From DAOUBP01 sp034432655 (GTDB lineage Bacteria; Chloroflexota; Anaerolineae; CG2-30-64-16), in assembly GCA_034432655.1 (NCBI GenBank), contig DAOUBP010000174.1, positions 1 through 7,433 on the forward strand: a stretch of 7,433 nucleotides of DNA. Reading direction: 5' to 3'. This document shows positions 1 through 6,958 of this stretch, in pieces (within the stretch, counting starts at the first letter, position 1; each line of letters opens with the position of its first letter). The notes beneath the pieces are model-generated. The model saw nothing but the letters and a program-made list of their open reading frames with translations. It was not told the origin of the DNA and did not search any database. The position numbers and the translations under genes were made by a program.

Positions 1-1
1 G

Positions 2-226
2 ATGCAATCCTGCATACTACCGGCCCTGGAGCATCCCGTGCGCACTACCCGTACCTTCATCCTGCGCCTGCTGCTGGACAGCGACGACCCGGCCACGCTG
101 CGCGGCGCGCTGCGCGCCGTGGACGCCACGGAGGAGCACACCTTCGCCGACGCTGAGCGGCTGCTGGCGCTGTTGAGGGCCGCAGCAGCAGCGACCGCCG
201 CGCAAGAGGCTCCTCCTGAAGCGTAG
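2..226 (+). CDS. Small hypothetical protein, possibly 5'-truncated by the window edge
   Basis: The open frame runs from an ATG at base 2 to a TAG at 224-226 (74 codons). I do not recognise a named family. The core RTFILRLLLDSDDP followed by LRGALRAVD and a final FADAERLLALLR helix resembles small uncharacterised proteins of about 60-90 residues that I recall from Chloroflexota, in which an RTF-LRL strand lies near the N-terminus. The start is uncertain. An in-frame GTG at 38 preceded by GGAG (28-31, six-base gap) would give a 62-residue protein starting just before RTTRTFILRL, which fits that pattern better than the ATG. The gene could also extend upstream out of the window. The tail is an Ala-rich run. 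There is no signal peptide or membrane segment. The next gene starts 38 bases downstream on the same strand, so co-transcription is possible. Confidence 0.55.
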   Translation: MQSCILPALEHPVRTTRTFILRLLLDSDDPATLRGALRAVDATEEHTFADAERLLALLRAAAAATAAQEAPPEA

Positions 227-250
227 CCAGTCACATCTACAATCGGTGAC

Positions 251-256
251 AAGGAG
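251..256 (+). promoter_or_regulatory. Shine-Dalgarno site AAGGAG for the secreted protein gene
   Basis: AAGGAG lies eight bases before the ATG at 265. It supports that start over later in-frame ATGs, none of which would keep the N-terminal hydrophobic segment. No clear -10/-35 pair was seen in 227-264, so the gene is probably read from a promoter further upstream. Confidence 0.7.
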
Positions 257-264
257 CAACGACC

Positions 265-1785
265 ATGAAAACACGAACTCTCTTCCCGGTCCATGGACAT
301 TGGCGGGCGCATCTGCCCCTCCTCTGTGCCGCTCTCTTCGCCCCGCTTGCCTGCCTGACGTGGGCCGGATGCGTCAGCGTGCCCCCGGATGCCGCGCCCG
401 CAGGGGGAGTGGAGAGCCGTCCGACGCCGTTAACGACGGCGCCCCAGCCCGAGCTGACCGTCAGCGCACCGTTCGGCCATCCGCCCCTGCTGGCCTTCAC
501 GCTGGCCCAGGGGCTGACCGGGGCCGACCGGTGGGCCGAGGCGGGGGTAGGCGGGACGGCGCAGGTTGCCATCACCACACCGCTGACCTTGTTATCCATG
601 CTGCCTGCCCTGGAGACGGAAGCCAAACCGTCGTCCCCAGCACCGAACAAGGCCGTCCTGCTCTCTTCGCTCAATAGCGGCGCGTTCAAGCGGGAGCTGG
701 CCACGTCCCGCTCGGCCACACTGATCGTCGAAAACGGGTCCTCCCGCGCGATCTGCTACCTCTTCATCTCGTCCACGGCCAGCGACTCGTGGGGCGAGGA
801 CTGGCTGAGTGAGGGGGAGACGTTGTCGCCCGGTGTGACCCGTTCCTTCACCCTGCCGGCCGGCGAGTACGACGCCCAGGCGCTGGACTGCGACGGCGAG
901 GTGGTCGCCGAGGTCTACGGCGGCACCATCTCCGGCCGCACCACGTGGACCATCACCGACGAGACAGAGAAACAGGCCGAGAAGCCGGCGCCTCAACCCC
1001 GCAGCCCCGAGCCCGCGCGATCGGCTCCCGCCCCGGTGACCCTCGACGGGTTCCTCTGCTGCGGCCGCACGGCCGGCGAGACGCGCATCTGGGGCATCAG
1101 TTATCCGCGCAGCTGGCAGGTCACCCTCCTCCCCGAGAACCCCGACTACTTTCTGGGCGCCCTGTTCGTTGACCCGCGCAGCACCATGCGCATCCTGATC
1201 ATCCCCTCGGGGTGGACGCCGATAGGGACCCCCATGGACACCGGCGACGTGGACCAGTATCTGGACGGGTTGGCCGCCATGCGAGCGCAACAATTTCCCG
1301 GCTTTCGCGAGTTCTACCGCCGGCCGCTGCCGGGCCTGCCGGGGAGGGTGTGGGCCGGCACGTGGCAGGACCGCGGGCGGCAATACTGGGAGAGCCACAC
1401 CGTCATGGTCACGGCGATGCCCTACGTGGAAGGGATGCCGCGCGGGACGCTGAACCTGACAGGGCTGAGCGCCGAGTCGTCGGAATGGGCGCAGGCCAGT
1501 GCCATCTACGAGGCAATGCTGGGCACCATGCAGGTGCAGGTGATCCGGACCGGAGCCGCCTACCAGCCGCCGCAACCCAGCCCCGCGGACGACCCTGTGG
1601 AGCAGAACGCGGCCGAGATCGGCAAATCGTCCACCAGCTTCTGGGAGCTGGTCTTCTGCGCCAAGAAATGCGACTGGGAGTGGATTGACGTGAACAACCA
1701 GCCGGCCGGCAAGGTGTGGGAGTGCTCCGACGGCTGCATCGGGCAGTTGTCGCAGGTGCCGTGCACGCAAGACCAGTGCCGGTGA
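265..1785 (+). CDS. Exported, probable lipoprotein with two modules and a cysteine-rich tail
   Basis: 506 residues, start set by AAGGAG at 251-256. Residues 17-35 are hydrophobic after a basic N-terminus (KTR, H, R) and end in WAGC, so Cys36 is the likely lipidation site. The lipobox is imperfect (Trp at -3), and ordinary Sec export cannot be excluded. Residues 37-148 are Pro/Ala/Thr-rich, partly linker. Residues about 150-232 form a beta-rich module (ATLIVENGSS, CYLFISS, DSWGEDWL, LPAGEYDAQALDCDG) of a type I recall from Chloroflexota and other secreted proteins, with Cys164 and Cys209 as a possible disulfide. A Pro-rich linker (about 237-257) leads to a second module at 272-427 (ISYPRSWQV, then an alternating strand/helix pattern), similar in style to PsbP/DUF1795-like domains of surface lipoproteins. 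The tail 460-506 has six cysteines: C465, C469, C487, C491, C500, C505. There is no catalytic motif; function unknown, probably extracytoplasmic. A 289-bp inverted-repeat element starts two bases after the stop. Confidence 0.85.
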   Translation: MKTRTLFPVHGHWRAHLPLLCAALFAPLACLTWAGCVSVPPDAAPAGGVESRPTPLTTAPQPELTVSAPFGHPPLLAFTLAQGLTGADRWAEAGVGGTAQVAITTPLTLLSMLPALETEAKPSSPAPNKAVLLSSLNSGAFKRELATSRSATLIVENGSSRAICYLFISSTASDSWGEDWLSEGETLSPGVTRSFTLPAGEYDAQALDCDGEVVAEVYGGTISGRTTWTITDETEKQAEKPAPQPRSPEPARSAPAPVTLDGFLCCGRTAGETRIWGISYPRSWQVTLLPENPDYFLGALFVDPRSTMRILIIPSGWTPIGTPMDTGDVDQYLDGLAAMRAQQFPGFREFYRRPLPGLPGRVWAGTWQDRGRQYWESHTVMVTAMPYVEGMPRGTLNLTGLSAESSEWAQASAIYEAMLGTMQVQVIRTGAAYQPPQPSPADDPVEQNAAEIGKSSTSFWELVFCAKKCDWEWIDVNNQPAGKVWECSDGCIGQLSQVPCTQDQCR

Positions 1786-1787
1786 CG

Positions 1788-2076
1788 AACGGCTGATGAA
1801 ACTTAAGAAATTAATCCGCTAATCGCTTCTTCCGACGCACTGCTGGTCGTGCGAGGCCGCCCGGCGACACCTGCGCTTGCGCCGCAGGTGCAAGTGTGAA
1901 TCGCCCGGGCTACCAGGTGGCGCCCCGCGAACGGGGCCAGATTGGCGCCCACGCGGCAGGCCAGCCCGGTTGACCGGGCGCTGCTCAGTAGCACGAGCCA
2001 TTTATGGTCGTGCGGGCGGCCGTTGCGAGACGCCTCGCCCATTAACCGAATAAATTCGTAATCTTCATAAGCCGTT
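1788..2076. repeat. Candidate MITE/foldback element with 36-nt imperfect terminal inverted repeats
   Basis: The left end (1788-1823, beginning AACGGCTGATGAA) and the reverse complement of the right end (2041-2076, beginning AACGGCTTATGAA) match at 28 of 36 positions by hand count, with no gaps; the match stops at the outer AACGG. Inside, GGCCGCCCG (1855-1863) is complementary to 2013-2021. Local hairpins lie at 1836-1853 (CGCAC/GTGCG), 1868-1890 (CACCTGCG/CGCAGGTG), 1922-1937 (6 bp, CGAA loop), 1964-1979 (GCCCGG/CCGGGC, TTGA loop) and 1991-2013 (GCACGA and CCAT paired to ATGG and TCGTGC, one bulged G). The ends are AT-rich and the middle GC-rich. I see no convincing target-site duplication and no credible gene inside. 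It could be a non-autonomous transposable element, an interspersed intergenic repeat, or a structured RNA in the 3' region of the upstream transcript. The inverted repeats are directly visible; the mobile origin is inferred. Confidence 0.6.
1868..1890. repeat. Perfect 8-bp hairpin inside the intergenic element
   Basis: CACCTGCG (1868-1875) and CGCAGGTG (1883-1890) are exact reverse complements separated by seven bases. No T-run follows on either strand, so this is not a typical intrinsic terminator; it reads as internal structure of the 1788-2076 element. Confidence 0.6.
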
Positions 2077-2130
2077 ACTACGCAGCCAGGCAGTCGCAGC
2101 TTCAGCCAGCGGGCACGCATCCCAGGGCTA

Positions 2131-2139
2131 TGCTATAAT
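2131..2139 (+). promoter_or_regulatory. Extended -10 promoter TGCTATAAT, probably giving a leaderless mRNA
   Basis: TG-n-TATAAT is a perfect consensus extended -10 (TATAAT at 2134-2139). A start six to seven bases beyond it falls on 2145-2146, that is, on the A of the ATG of the hydrolase gene. No -35-like hexamer is present at the usual spacing (2111-2116 is GGGCAC), which extended -10 promoters tolerate. There is no Shine-Dalgarno sequence between the box and the ATG. The same TGCTATAAT word is used by the adenine deaminase promoter in this window. Confidence 0.75.
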
Positions 2140-2145
2140 AGCTCC

Positions 2146-5100
2146 ATGCAACACCACAAAGTCTACGTGACCCTGGGCTTCCACGTCAACTGCTATCACT
2201 CCTGGCGGGGCGATACGCCGGACGAGGCCGGCTTCGGCACCGACATCCGGGTGATCCGCGCGATCCTCCGCATGTTGAACGACGCCAACCGCCGCGGCCT
2301 GAGCGCGCGCGGCTACTGGGATTGGGACGTCTACTACACCGTGCAGCAGATCCTGCCGCAGCACGCGCCCGACATCCTGGCCGACATCCGCGCCCGCGTG
2401 CAGGCGGGGCTGGATGAGATCGTGCTGGGGCCGTACAACAACGGCGCCAACCACGCGGCGACCGAGGCGGAGCTGCGCACGGCCGTGACCTATGCGATGC
2501 ACAATCCCTTCGGCAGCGGGCTGGCGCAGGTCTTCGGCCAGGTCGCGCCGATCTACCGGCCGCAGGAGATGATGCTCACGCCGGGGCACCTGACGATCCT
2601 GCGCGCAGCGGGCGTCGAGGCGATCATCCTGCTCTACGCGGGCGTGCCGTTCAACTCCCTCAGCACCTTCGTGCCGGCCCTGCCGCTGGCGCAGCGTTAC
2701 AACCCCCTCTGGCTGCGCACCCCGCCGGACGAGACGCCGCTGATCCTGCTGCCGTGCATCTCCGCTGGCGACATCATCGAACACGTTTCGCTGGAGGCGC
2801 TGCTCCTGCGCCTGCGCCGGGAGCAGGTCGCCGGCCGGCTGAACAGCGACGTGCTGGTGCACATCAATGAAGACGCCGATCTGGAATCGTGGCTGCCGGT
2901 GCGCGTGCCCCGGGCCTTCGCCTGGTTCCCCAACACCGGTGGGCTGGAGGAGTTCATCCGCGTCGTCAACAAGTACCCCTGGGCCGAGTTCACCGTGCCT
3001 TCGGAGTATCTGCGGGGCCATCCGCCCGTGGGCGAGATCGTCGTGCGGCAGGACCTGGCCGATGGCGGCTTCGACGGCAGCTACTCGTGGGCCGAGAAGT
3101 ATACCAGCCTGCGCAACTGGACGCTGGTCGAGCGTTCGCGGCTGGCGTCATACCGCGCTATGGCGCTGCTCGACCGGTTGGCCGCCGGCGGCCGGCGGTC
3201 GGTTCTTTCCGGGCAAGATCTGGAGGGTCTGCGCCGGCGCTTGTGGGAGGGCGAGGATTCCGCCTTTTTCCGGCGTATGGCCGGCCTGAGCACCACCCAT
3301 TTCGGGATGAGCACACCGGTCATCAACGAGGAACGCCAGGCCGTGGCCGAGGCGGTGCTGGGCGCCGCGTGCGACATCGCGGTCGGCGTGGAGCGCGCGG
3401 CGGCGCACGCGGTGCGAGAGAGTGCGGAGGTTGCGCTGGACGCGCTGTACGCCCTGCAAGTCTGCCGGACAAACGTGCCAGGCACACCTCACTCCGTTCG
3501 GGAAGTGCCTGGCACGTCAGGTGCGGCGCAAACCCTTCTCCGCGCCCCCCTCATCCTGCCTCCAGGCGTGGACGACGTGACCGCGGCCGACGCTGGGGGC
3601 AACGCCCTGCGGGCCTCCCTGGTCAACGTGCGCGTCCTGCCCGACGGCCGCAAGGCCGCGGAGCTCCTCGCGCTCCTCTCGCTGTCGCCCGCAGAGCAAC
3701 AAACGATCTCGCTGCGGCCCGCTGCCCGGCCGGCCGCCCGTCCCCCTCAGCAAACCGACCATCTGCACAACGCCTGGCTCGACGTGCGCTTCTCCGAGGA
3801 ACATGGGATCGAGAGGCTGACGTATCGTGGCGAGCCGGTCGGCGGGGCGGATTTTCTGGCGCCGTTTGTGACCTACCGGGACGGCAAACCCCGGTCACAC
3901 GTCGCACAACGCTTTACTTTTCTCTCGCTGGAGGAGGAACGCTGGGATGGCGCCGCTCGCGCGCGGCTGGAGACGACGATCCCGTTGCGGACGCGCGAAG
4001 GGGAGTTCATCAATCGCTTCCGCTACACCTTCACCCTGTTCGACGACCTGCCCTGGCTGCTCCTGGACGTCGAAGCCGCCTACGCGGCCACGCCCAAGCG
4101 CGACCTGATCCAGTCCTTTGTGCAAAAGCTGCGGCGGCTGATTGACCTGCGCTGGATCGAGGTCGCGCCGTGTCAGCTCCATCCCCTGCTGACTGCCCCC
4201 GCCGCCGAGCCGCTGCGGGTCTGGAAGCACAACCATCTGGGGATCACCTCGTATTACGACCTGAACTACGGCGCGATCAACCCGCGGAACCGGGAGCTGG
4301 ACAGTTTCAACCACCAGGCCACCGCGGGCTGGGTCGCAGTCTCGGACCGGCAACGGGGCCTGCTGCTGGCCCAGAGCGCCGACGTGCTGGCCTCCATGGC
4401 GTTCTGCCCCATGCGCCTGCGCGAGGCCGACGGCCGGCAGCACATCTGGCTCAACCCGTTCGGTTCGTACTATGGCCGACAACTGGATTACAGCCATGTC
4501 GGCTATCACGGGGTGGGCGCGGCCATTACCGGCGCGGTCAGCGGCTCGCTGCGGCCCAACGCGCCCTCGTTCAACGGCCAGACGGTGCGCTTCTCCCTGC
4601 TGGTGGCGCCGTATCACGGCGATGAGCCGCCCGCCGAACTCCAGGCGGCAGCCGCGGCGTTCTTCTACCCGCCGGGGGTTGTCTATTTGCGCATGCCGGC
4701 CGGGGTAGACGCGCTCCTTCCGGACGACGTGCAGCAGGAGGCGGGCCGGGTTGAGCGAGAAGCTGCGCTGCTCAGCGCCGCGCCCCTGCCCCCGCCCCAG
4801 TCCCTGCTGGCCAATCCCTCCCCGGGCGCGATCACCCTGACCTGGGACGCGCCCCCCGATCCCCGCGTGACCGGCTACGAGCTGCGCTGGCGGCCGGTTG
4901 GGGCCGACGGGTGGGAAACCCTCTCGCTTCCGCCGTGCGACCGCTGGCGCGTGGCCGGGCTGCAGGACGGGACGCGCTACGCGTTTCAGCTGGCCGCGCT
5001 GACCCCGCGTGCCCGTTCGTCGTGGACGCCGGCCGTGGAGGGGGTGCCCGGCGCGGTGGGGGGCCGGGCCGGGCTGGGGATGTTGCGCGGGGTGCCGGCC

Positions 5101-5205
5101 CGCGTCATCGGCCGGATGGTGCTGGACAGCATCATCTCTAATCCACCCATAACGGCACGAACTGGAACTTATCCACGTCCACCAGCCCCTGATCGGTCAA
5201 CTTAA
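2146..5205 (+). CDS. GH38/GH57-superfamily glycoside hydrolase with C-terminal fibronectin type III domain
   Basis: 1019 residues, no signal peptide, so probably cytoplasmic; the start is the ATG at the predicted transcription start, without a Shine-Dalgarno site. Residues about 4-340 look like the (beta/alpha)7 catalytic domain shared by GH38 and GH57: strand VYVTLGFHVN with H13 and N15, then HSWRGD (18-23), RPQEMML (138-144), NEDAD (241-245) and FTVPSEYL (282-289). E141 and D243 or D245 are my candidates for nucleophile and acid by analogy with GH57; this is inference. THFGMSTP (384-391) sits where GH38 enzymes carry a conserved His motif before a helical bundle (to about 438). Residues about 538-850 form a beta-sandwich like GH38 C-terminal regions. 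An FN3 domain follows at about 881-967 (ITLTWDAP, GYELRWRP, LQDGTRYAFQLAAL). Residues 443-457 come from an in-frame palindromic repeat. The last 22 residues overlap the antisense end of adenine deaminase and are probably unconserved. The substrate is unknown; alpha-mannoside or alpha-glucan are both possible. Confidence 0.8.
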   Translation: MQHHKVYVTLGFHVNCYHSWRGDTPDEAGFGTDIRVIRAILRMLNDANRRGLSARGYWDWDVYYTVQQILPQHAPDILADIRARVQAGLDEIVLGPYNNGANHAATEAELRTAVTYAMHNPFGSGLAQVFGQVAPIYRPQEMMLTPGHLTILRAAGVEAIILLYAGVPFNSLSTFVPALPLAQRYNPLWLRTPPDETPLILLPCISAGDIIEHVSLEALLLRLRREQVAGRLNSDVLVHINEDADLESWLPVRVPRAFAWFPNTGGLEEFIRVVNKYPWAEFTVPSEYLRGHPPVGEIVVRQDLADGGFDGSYSWAEKYTSLRNWTLVERSRLASYRAMALLDRLAAGGRRSVLSGQDLEGLRRRLWEGEDSAFFRRMAGLSTTHFGMSTPVINEERQAVAEAVLGAACDIAVGVERAAAHAVRESAEVALDALYALQVCRTNVPGTPHSVREVPGTSGAAQTLLRAPLILPPGVDDVTAADAGGNALRASLVNVRVLPDGRKAAELLALLSLSPAEQQTISLRPAARPAARPPQQTDHLHNAWLDVRFSEEHGIERLTYRGEPVGGADFLAPFVTYRDGKPRSHVAQRFTFLSLEEERWDGAARARLETTIPLRTREGEFINRFRYTFTLFDDLPWLLLDVEAAYAATPKRDLIQSFVQKLRRLIDLRWIEVAPCQLHPLLTAPAAEPLRVWKHNHLGITSYYDLNYGAINPRNRELDSFNHQATAGWVAVSDRQRGLLLAQSADVLASMAFCPMRLREADGRQHIWLNPFGSYYGRQLDYSHVGYHGVGAAITGAVSGSLRPNAPSFNGQTVRFSLLVAPYHGDEPPAELQAAAAAFFYPPGVVYLRMPAGVDALLPDDVQQEAGRVEREAALLSAAPLPPPQSLLANPSPGAITLTWDAPPDPRVTGYELRWRPVGADGWETLSLPPCDRWRVAGLQDGTRYAFQLAALTPRARSSWTPAVEGVPGAVGGRAGLGMLRGVPARVIGRMVLDSIISNPPITARTGTYPRPPAPDRST
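3473..3517. repeat. Palindromic REP-like element inserted in frame in the hydrolase gene
   Basis: ACGTGCCAGGCAC (3473-3485) and GTGCCTGGCACGT (3505-3517) are perfect 13-bp inverted repeats around a 19-base loop. The element is 45 bp, so it keeps the reading frame. It encodes a repeated VPGT (residues 444-447 and 454-457) in the linker between the helical bundle and the beta-sandwich. Each arm contains GTGCC-A/T-GGCAC, itself an odd palindrome of a kind I recall as a dispersed repeat core in Chloroflexota and other genomes, sometimes linked to REP-associated Y1 transposases. The repeat family assignment is recall, not searched; no transposase is in the window. Confidence 0.7.
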
Positions 5206-6850
5206 GGTGCGGGATCACCTCCAGCGCCAGGAAGCTCAGCGCCATGAAGGGATCATGCAGCTCTGAGCCCAGGCTGCGCGCCGCGCCGATCACCTCATCC
5301 AACTGGCGGCGCACCTCGGTGATCGGCTTGTTAGACATCAGGCCGGCGATGGGCAGCGGCAGGCGGGCCAGGATGCGGATGCCATCGGCCACCGCCAGCC
5401 CGCCGCCCATGTCGGCCACGGCCGCGGCCGCCGTGGTCAGCGAGATGTTATCGGCCCCGGCTACGATCAAATTGTGGTGATCATGGGCGATGGTCGAGGC
5501 AATGGCCCCCCGCCGCAGGCCCAACCCCTGCACAAAGCCTTTGCCCATGTTGCCGGTGGCCATATGACGTTCGATCACCGCCAGCTTAATGATATCCCGC
5601 TCAGGGTCCGACTTCGCCACGCCGGAGGTCGCCGGGATCTCCAGCACGCGGTCCTCGGTGATCAGTTGATCGGGGACGATGCCGATGACATGGGCCCGCC
5701 TGCCCTCGGCCGGGATAGTGAAGCTCACCGGATGCCAGTTGATGTTCATCGAACCGCGCAGATAGCTGGGGCGCTCCGGCAGCTCCAACGGCGCGAGCTC
5801 GCCGTTTTCGGCCACTACCTGCCCCCCGCGGATCACCAGGCGCACGTCAAACGCCTGGGGATCGTCGAACACGATCAGGTCGGCACGGTTGCCGGGCCGG
5901 ATGCCCCCGCGGTCATACATCCGGAACCACTCGGCGGTGTTGAGGGTCGCCATCCGAATCGCCGTCACCAGGTCCACGCCGGCGCGGATCGCAGTGCGCA
6001 CCAGATGGTCCACGCTGCCCTGATCCAGCAGGTCGGCCGGGTGACGGTCGTCGGTGCAGAAACAGATGCGCCGCGCGTTTTCCGGGGTGATGAGCGGCAG
6101 CAAGGTGCTCAGATTATGTGCGTTGGTGGCATCGCGCATCAAGATGTACATGCCCAGCCGTAACTTCTCCAGCGCTTCCTCGACAGTAGTGCACTCGTGA
6201 TCCGAGCCGATCCCTGTGGCCACATATGCGTTCAAAGCCTTGCCCGATAGACCGGGCGCATGGCCGTCCAACACACGGGTCTTAAAGGCCTCGATTTTGT
6301 CCAGCACACCTTGATCCTGGTTCACGACGCCCGGGTAGTTCATCATCTCGCCCAACCCCAGGATCCACGGATCGCCCTGCAAAGAGGCGATATCTTTGGC
6401 CTCCAGGTAGGCGCCGGCGGTGGCCATGTGCGTGGCCGGTACACACGACGGCACCATGATAAACATGCTGAGACGGCCATATTTTGCCTGATCGAACATG
6501 TAGCGGATGCCGTCCAACCCCAGAACATTGGTGATCTCATGCGGATCGGCTACCACCGAGGTGACCCCGCGCGGGACAACCGCCGCAGCGAATTGGCGGA
6601 CTCCCACCATCGAACTCTCGATGTGAACATGGGCATCTATCAAGCCCGGCGCCAGATAGCTGCCGTGCAGATCAATTTCACGCCGTGCCTGATAGCCGTT
6701 CCCGATGCCGGCGATACGAGCGTTGTAAACAGCCACATCGGCCGGATAGATCTCACCGGAATAGACGTTCACCAGCTTAGCGTTGCGCAACACCAGATCG
6801 GCCGGCGCGTCCCCGCGCGCGACCTTCACCAGATCGTTTAGCTCCCCCAT
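5138..6850 (-). CDS. ade: Adenine deaminase
   Basis: 570 residues, close to the usual length of bacterial Ade (about 570-600). It hydrolyses adenine to hypoxanthine and ammonia (EC 3.5.4.2) in the cytoplasm, feeding purine salvage. Residues about 17-70 are the small beta domain (LVLRNAKLVNVYSGE, then SYLAPGLIDAHVHIE). Metal-site motifs of this amidohydrolase family are intact: H74-V-H76 in DAHVHIESS, DPHE at 102-105, DGHAPGLSG with H197, SDHE at 216-219, and CTDDRHPADL with D267/D268. RPGNRADLIVFDD (318-330) closes the barrel part. The C-terminal adenine-deaminase domain (about 400-565) has NMGKGFVQGLGL, IAHDHHNLIVAG (454-465) and MGGGLAV (481-487). The start is fixed by GGAGGGG four bases upstream. 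It is convergent with the hydrolase, overlapping it by 68 bp, and divergent from the BMP-type transporter gene, with which it makes functional sense. No key residue appears to be missing. Confidence 0.96.
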   Translation of the reverse strand: MGELNDLVKVARGDAPADLVLRNAKLVNVYSGEIYPADVAVYNARIAGIGNGYQARREIDLHGSYLAPGLIDAHVHIESSMVGVRQFAAAVVPRGVTSVVADPHEITNVLGLDGIRYMFDQAKYGRLSMFIMVPSCVPATHMATAGAYLEAKDIASLQGDPWILGLGEMMNYPGVVNQDQGVLDKIEAFKTRVLDGHAPGLSGKALNAYVATGIGSDHECTTVEEALEKLRLGMYILMRDATNAHNLSTLLPLITPENARRICFCTDDRHPADLLDQGSVDHLVRTAIRAGVDLVTAIRMATLNTAEWFRMYDRGGIRPGNRADLIVFDDPQAFDVRLVIRGGQVVAENGELAPLELPERPSYLRGSMNINWHPVSFTIPAEGRRAHVIGIVPDQLITEDRVLEIPATSGVAKSDPERDIIKLAVIERHMATGNMGKGFVQGLGLRRGAIASTIAHDHHNLIVAGADNISLTTAAAAVADMGGGLAVADGIRILARLPLPIAGLMSNKPITEVRRQLDEVIGAARSLGSELHDPFMALSFLALEVIPHLKLTDQGLVDVDKFQFVPLWVD

Positions 6851-6854
6851 AGCG

Positions 6855-6861
6855 CCCCTCC
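6855..6861 (-). promoter_or_regulatory. Shine-Dalgarno site for adenine deaminase
   Basis: On the minus strand GGAGGGG precedes the ATG (6850-6848) with a four-base gap. This is somewhat short spacing but a strong match, and it supports the assigned start. The mRNA leader from the predicted start near 6873 would be only about 23 nt. Confidence 0.7.
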
Positions 6862-6879
6862 GTATCAGAGTGTTGTCTG

Positions 6880-6888
6880 ATTATAGCA
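6880..6888 (-). promoter_or_regulatory. Extended -10 promoter TGCTATAAT for adenine deaminase
   Basis: Read on the minus strand, TGC lies at 6888-6886 and TATAAT at 6885-6880, a perfect extended -10. The predicted start is near 6873. At 17-bp spacing (6908-6903) there is no TTGACA-like -35. The nine-base word is identical to the one before the hydrolase gene, but here a leader with a Shine-Dalgarno site follows. Confidence 0.75.
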
Positions 6889-6958
6889 CAGCAACCACGT
6901 GGCGCGTTTTTTGGGCAGCCAAAGCGTCAGCCGAAAACAAACAGAAACCTATCATGAT

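Noticed and set aside
425..441. CGCCGT/ACGGCG inverted repeat within the exported protein gene
   Set aside because: Six base pairs in GC-rich coding sequence is expected by chance, and nothing in the context suggests a site.
592..1770. 392-aa minus-strand open frame opposite the exported protein gene
   Set aside because: Arg/Gly/Ala/His-rich shadow translation with no domain; the plus-strand frame has a signal sequence, Shine-Dalgarno site and recognisable modules.
1868..1890. Intrinsic terminator for the exported protein gene
   Set aside because: The hairpin is strong but lacks a following T-run on either strand and has several similar hairpins around it.
1780..2085. Target-site duplication flanking the inverted-repeat element
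   Set aside because: Comparing the flanks outside 1788 and 2076 gives at most a three-base match (ACG) that is not adjacent on both sides, so no duplication can be claimed.
1803..2120. 105-aa minus-strand open frame across the intergenic element
   Set aside because: It spans most of the inverted repeats, its translation has no recognisable domain, there is no Shine-Dalgarno site at its ATG, and open frames are expected by chance in GC-rich structured DNA.
2889..4145. 418-aa plus-strand open frame inside the hydrolase gene
   Set aside because: Arg/Gly/Ala-rich out-of-frame shadow of a long, well-supported gene.
5474..6163. 229-aa plus-strand open frame opposite adenine deaminase
   Set aside because: Antisense shadow of a gene with intact catalytic motifs; His/Gln/Arg-rich with no domain.
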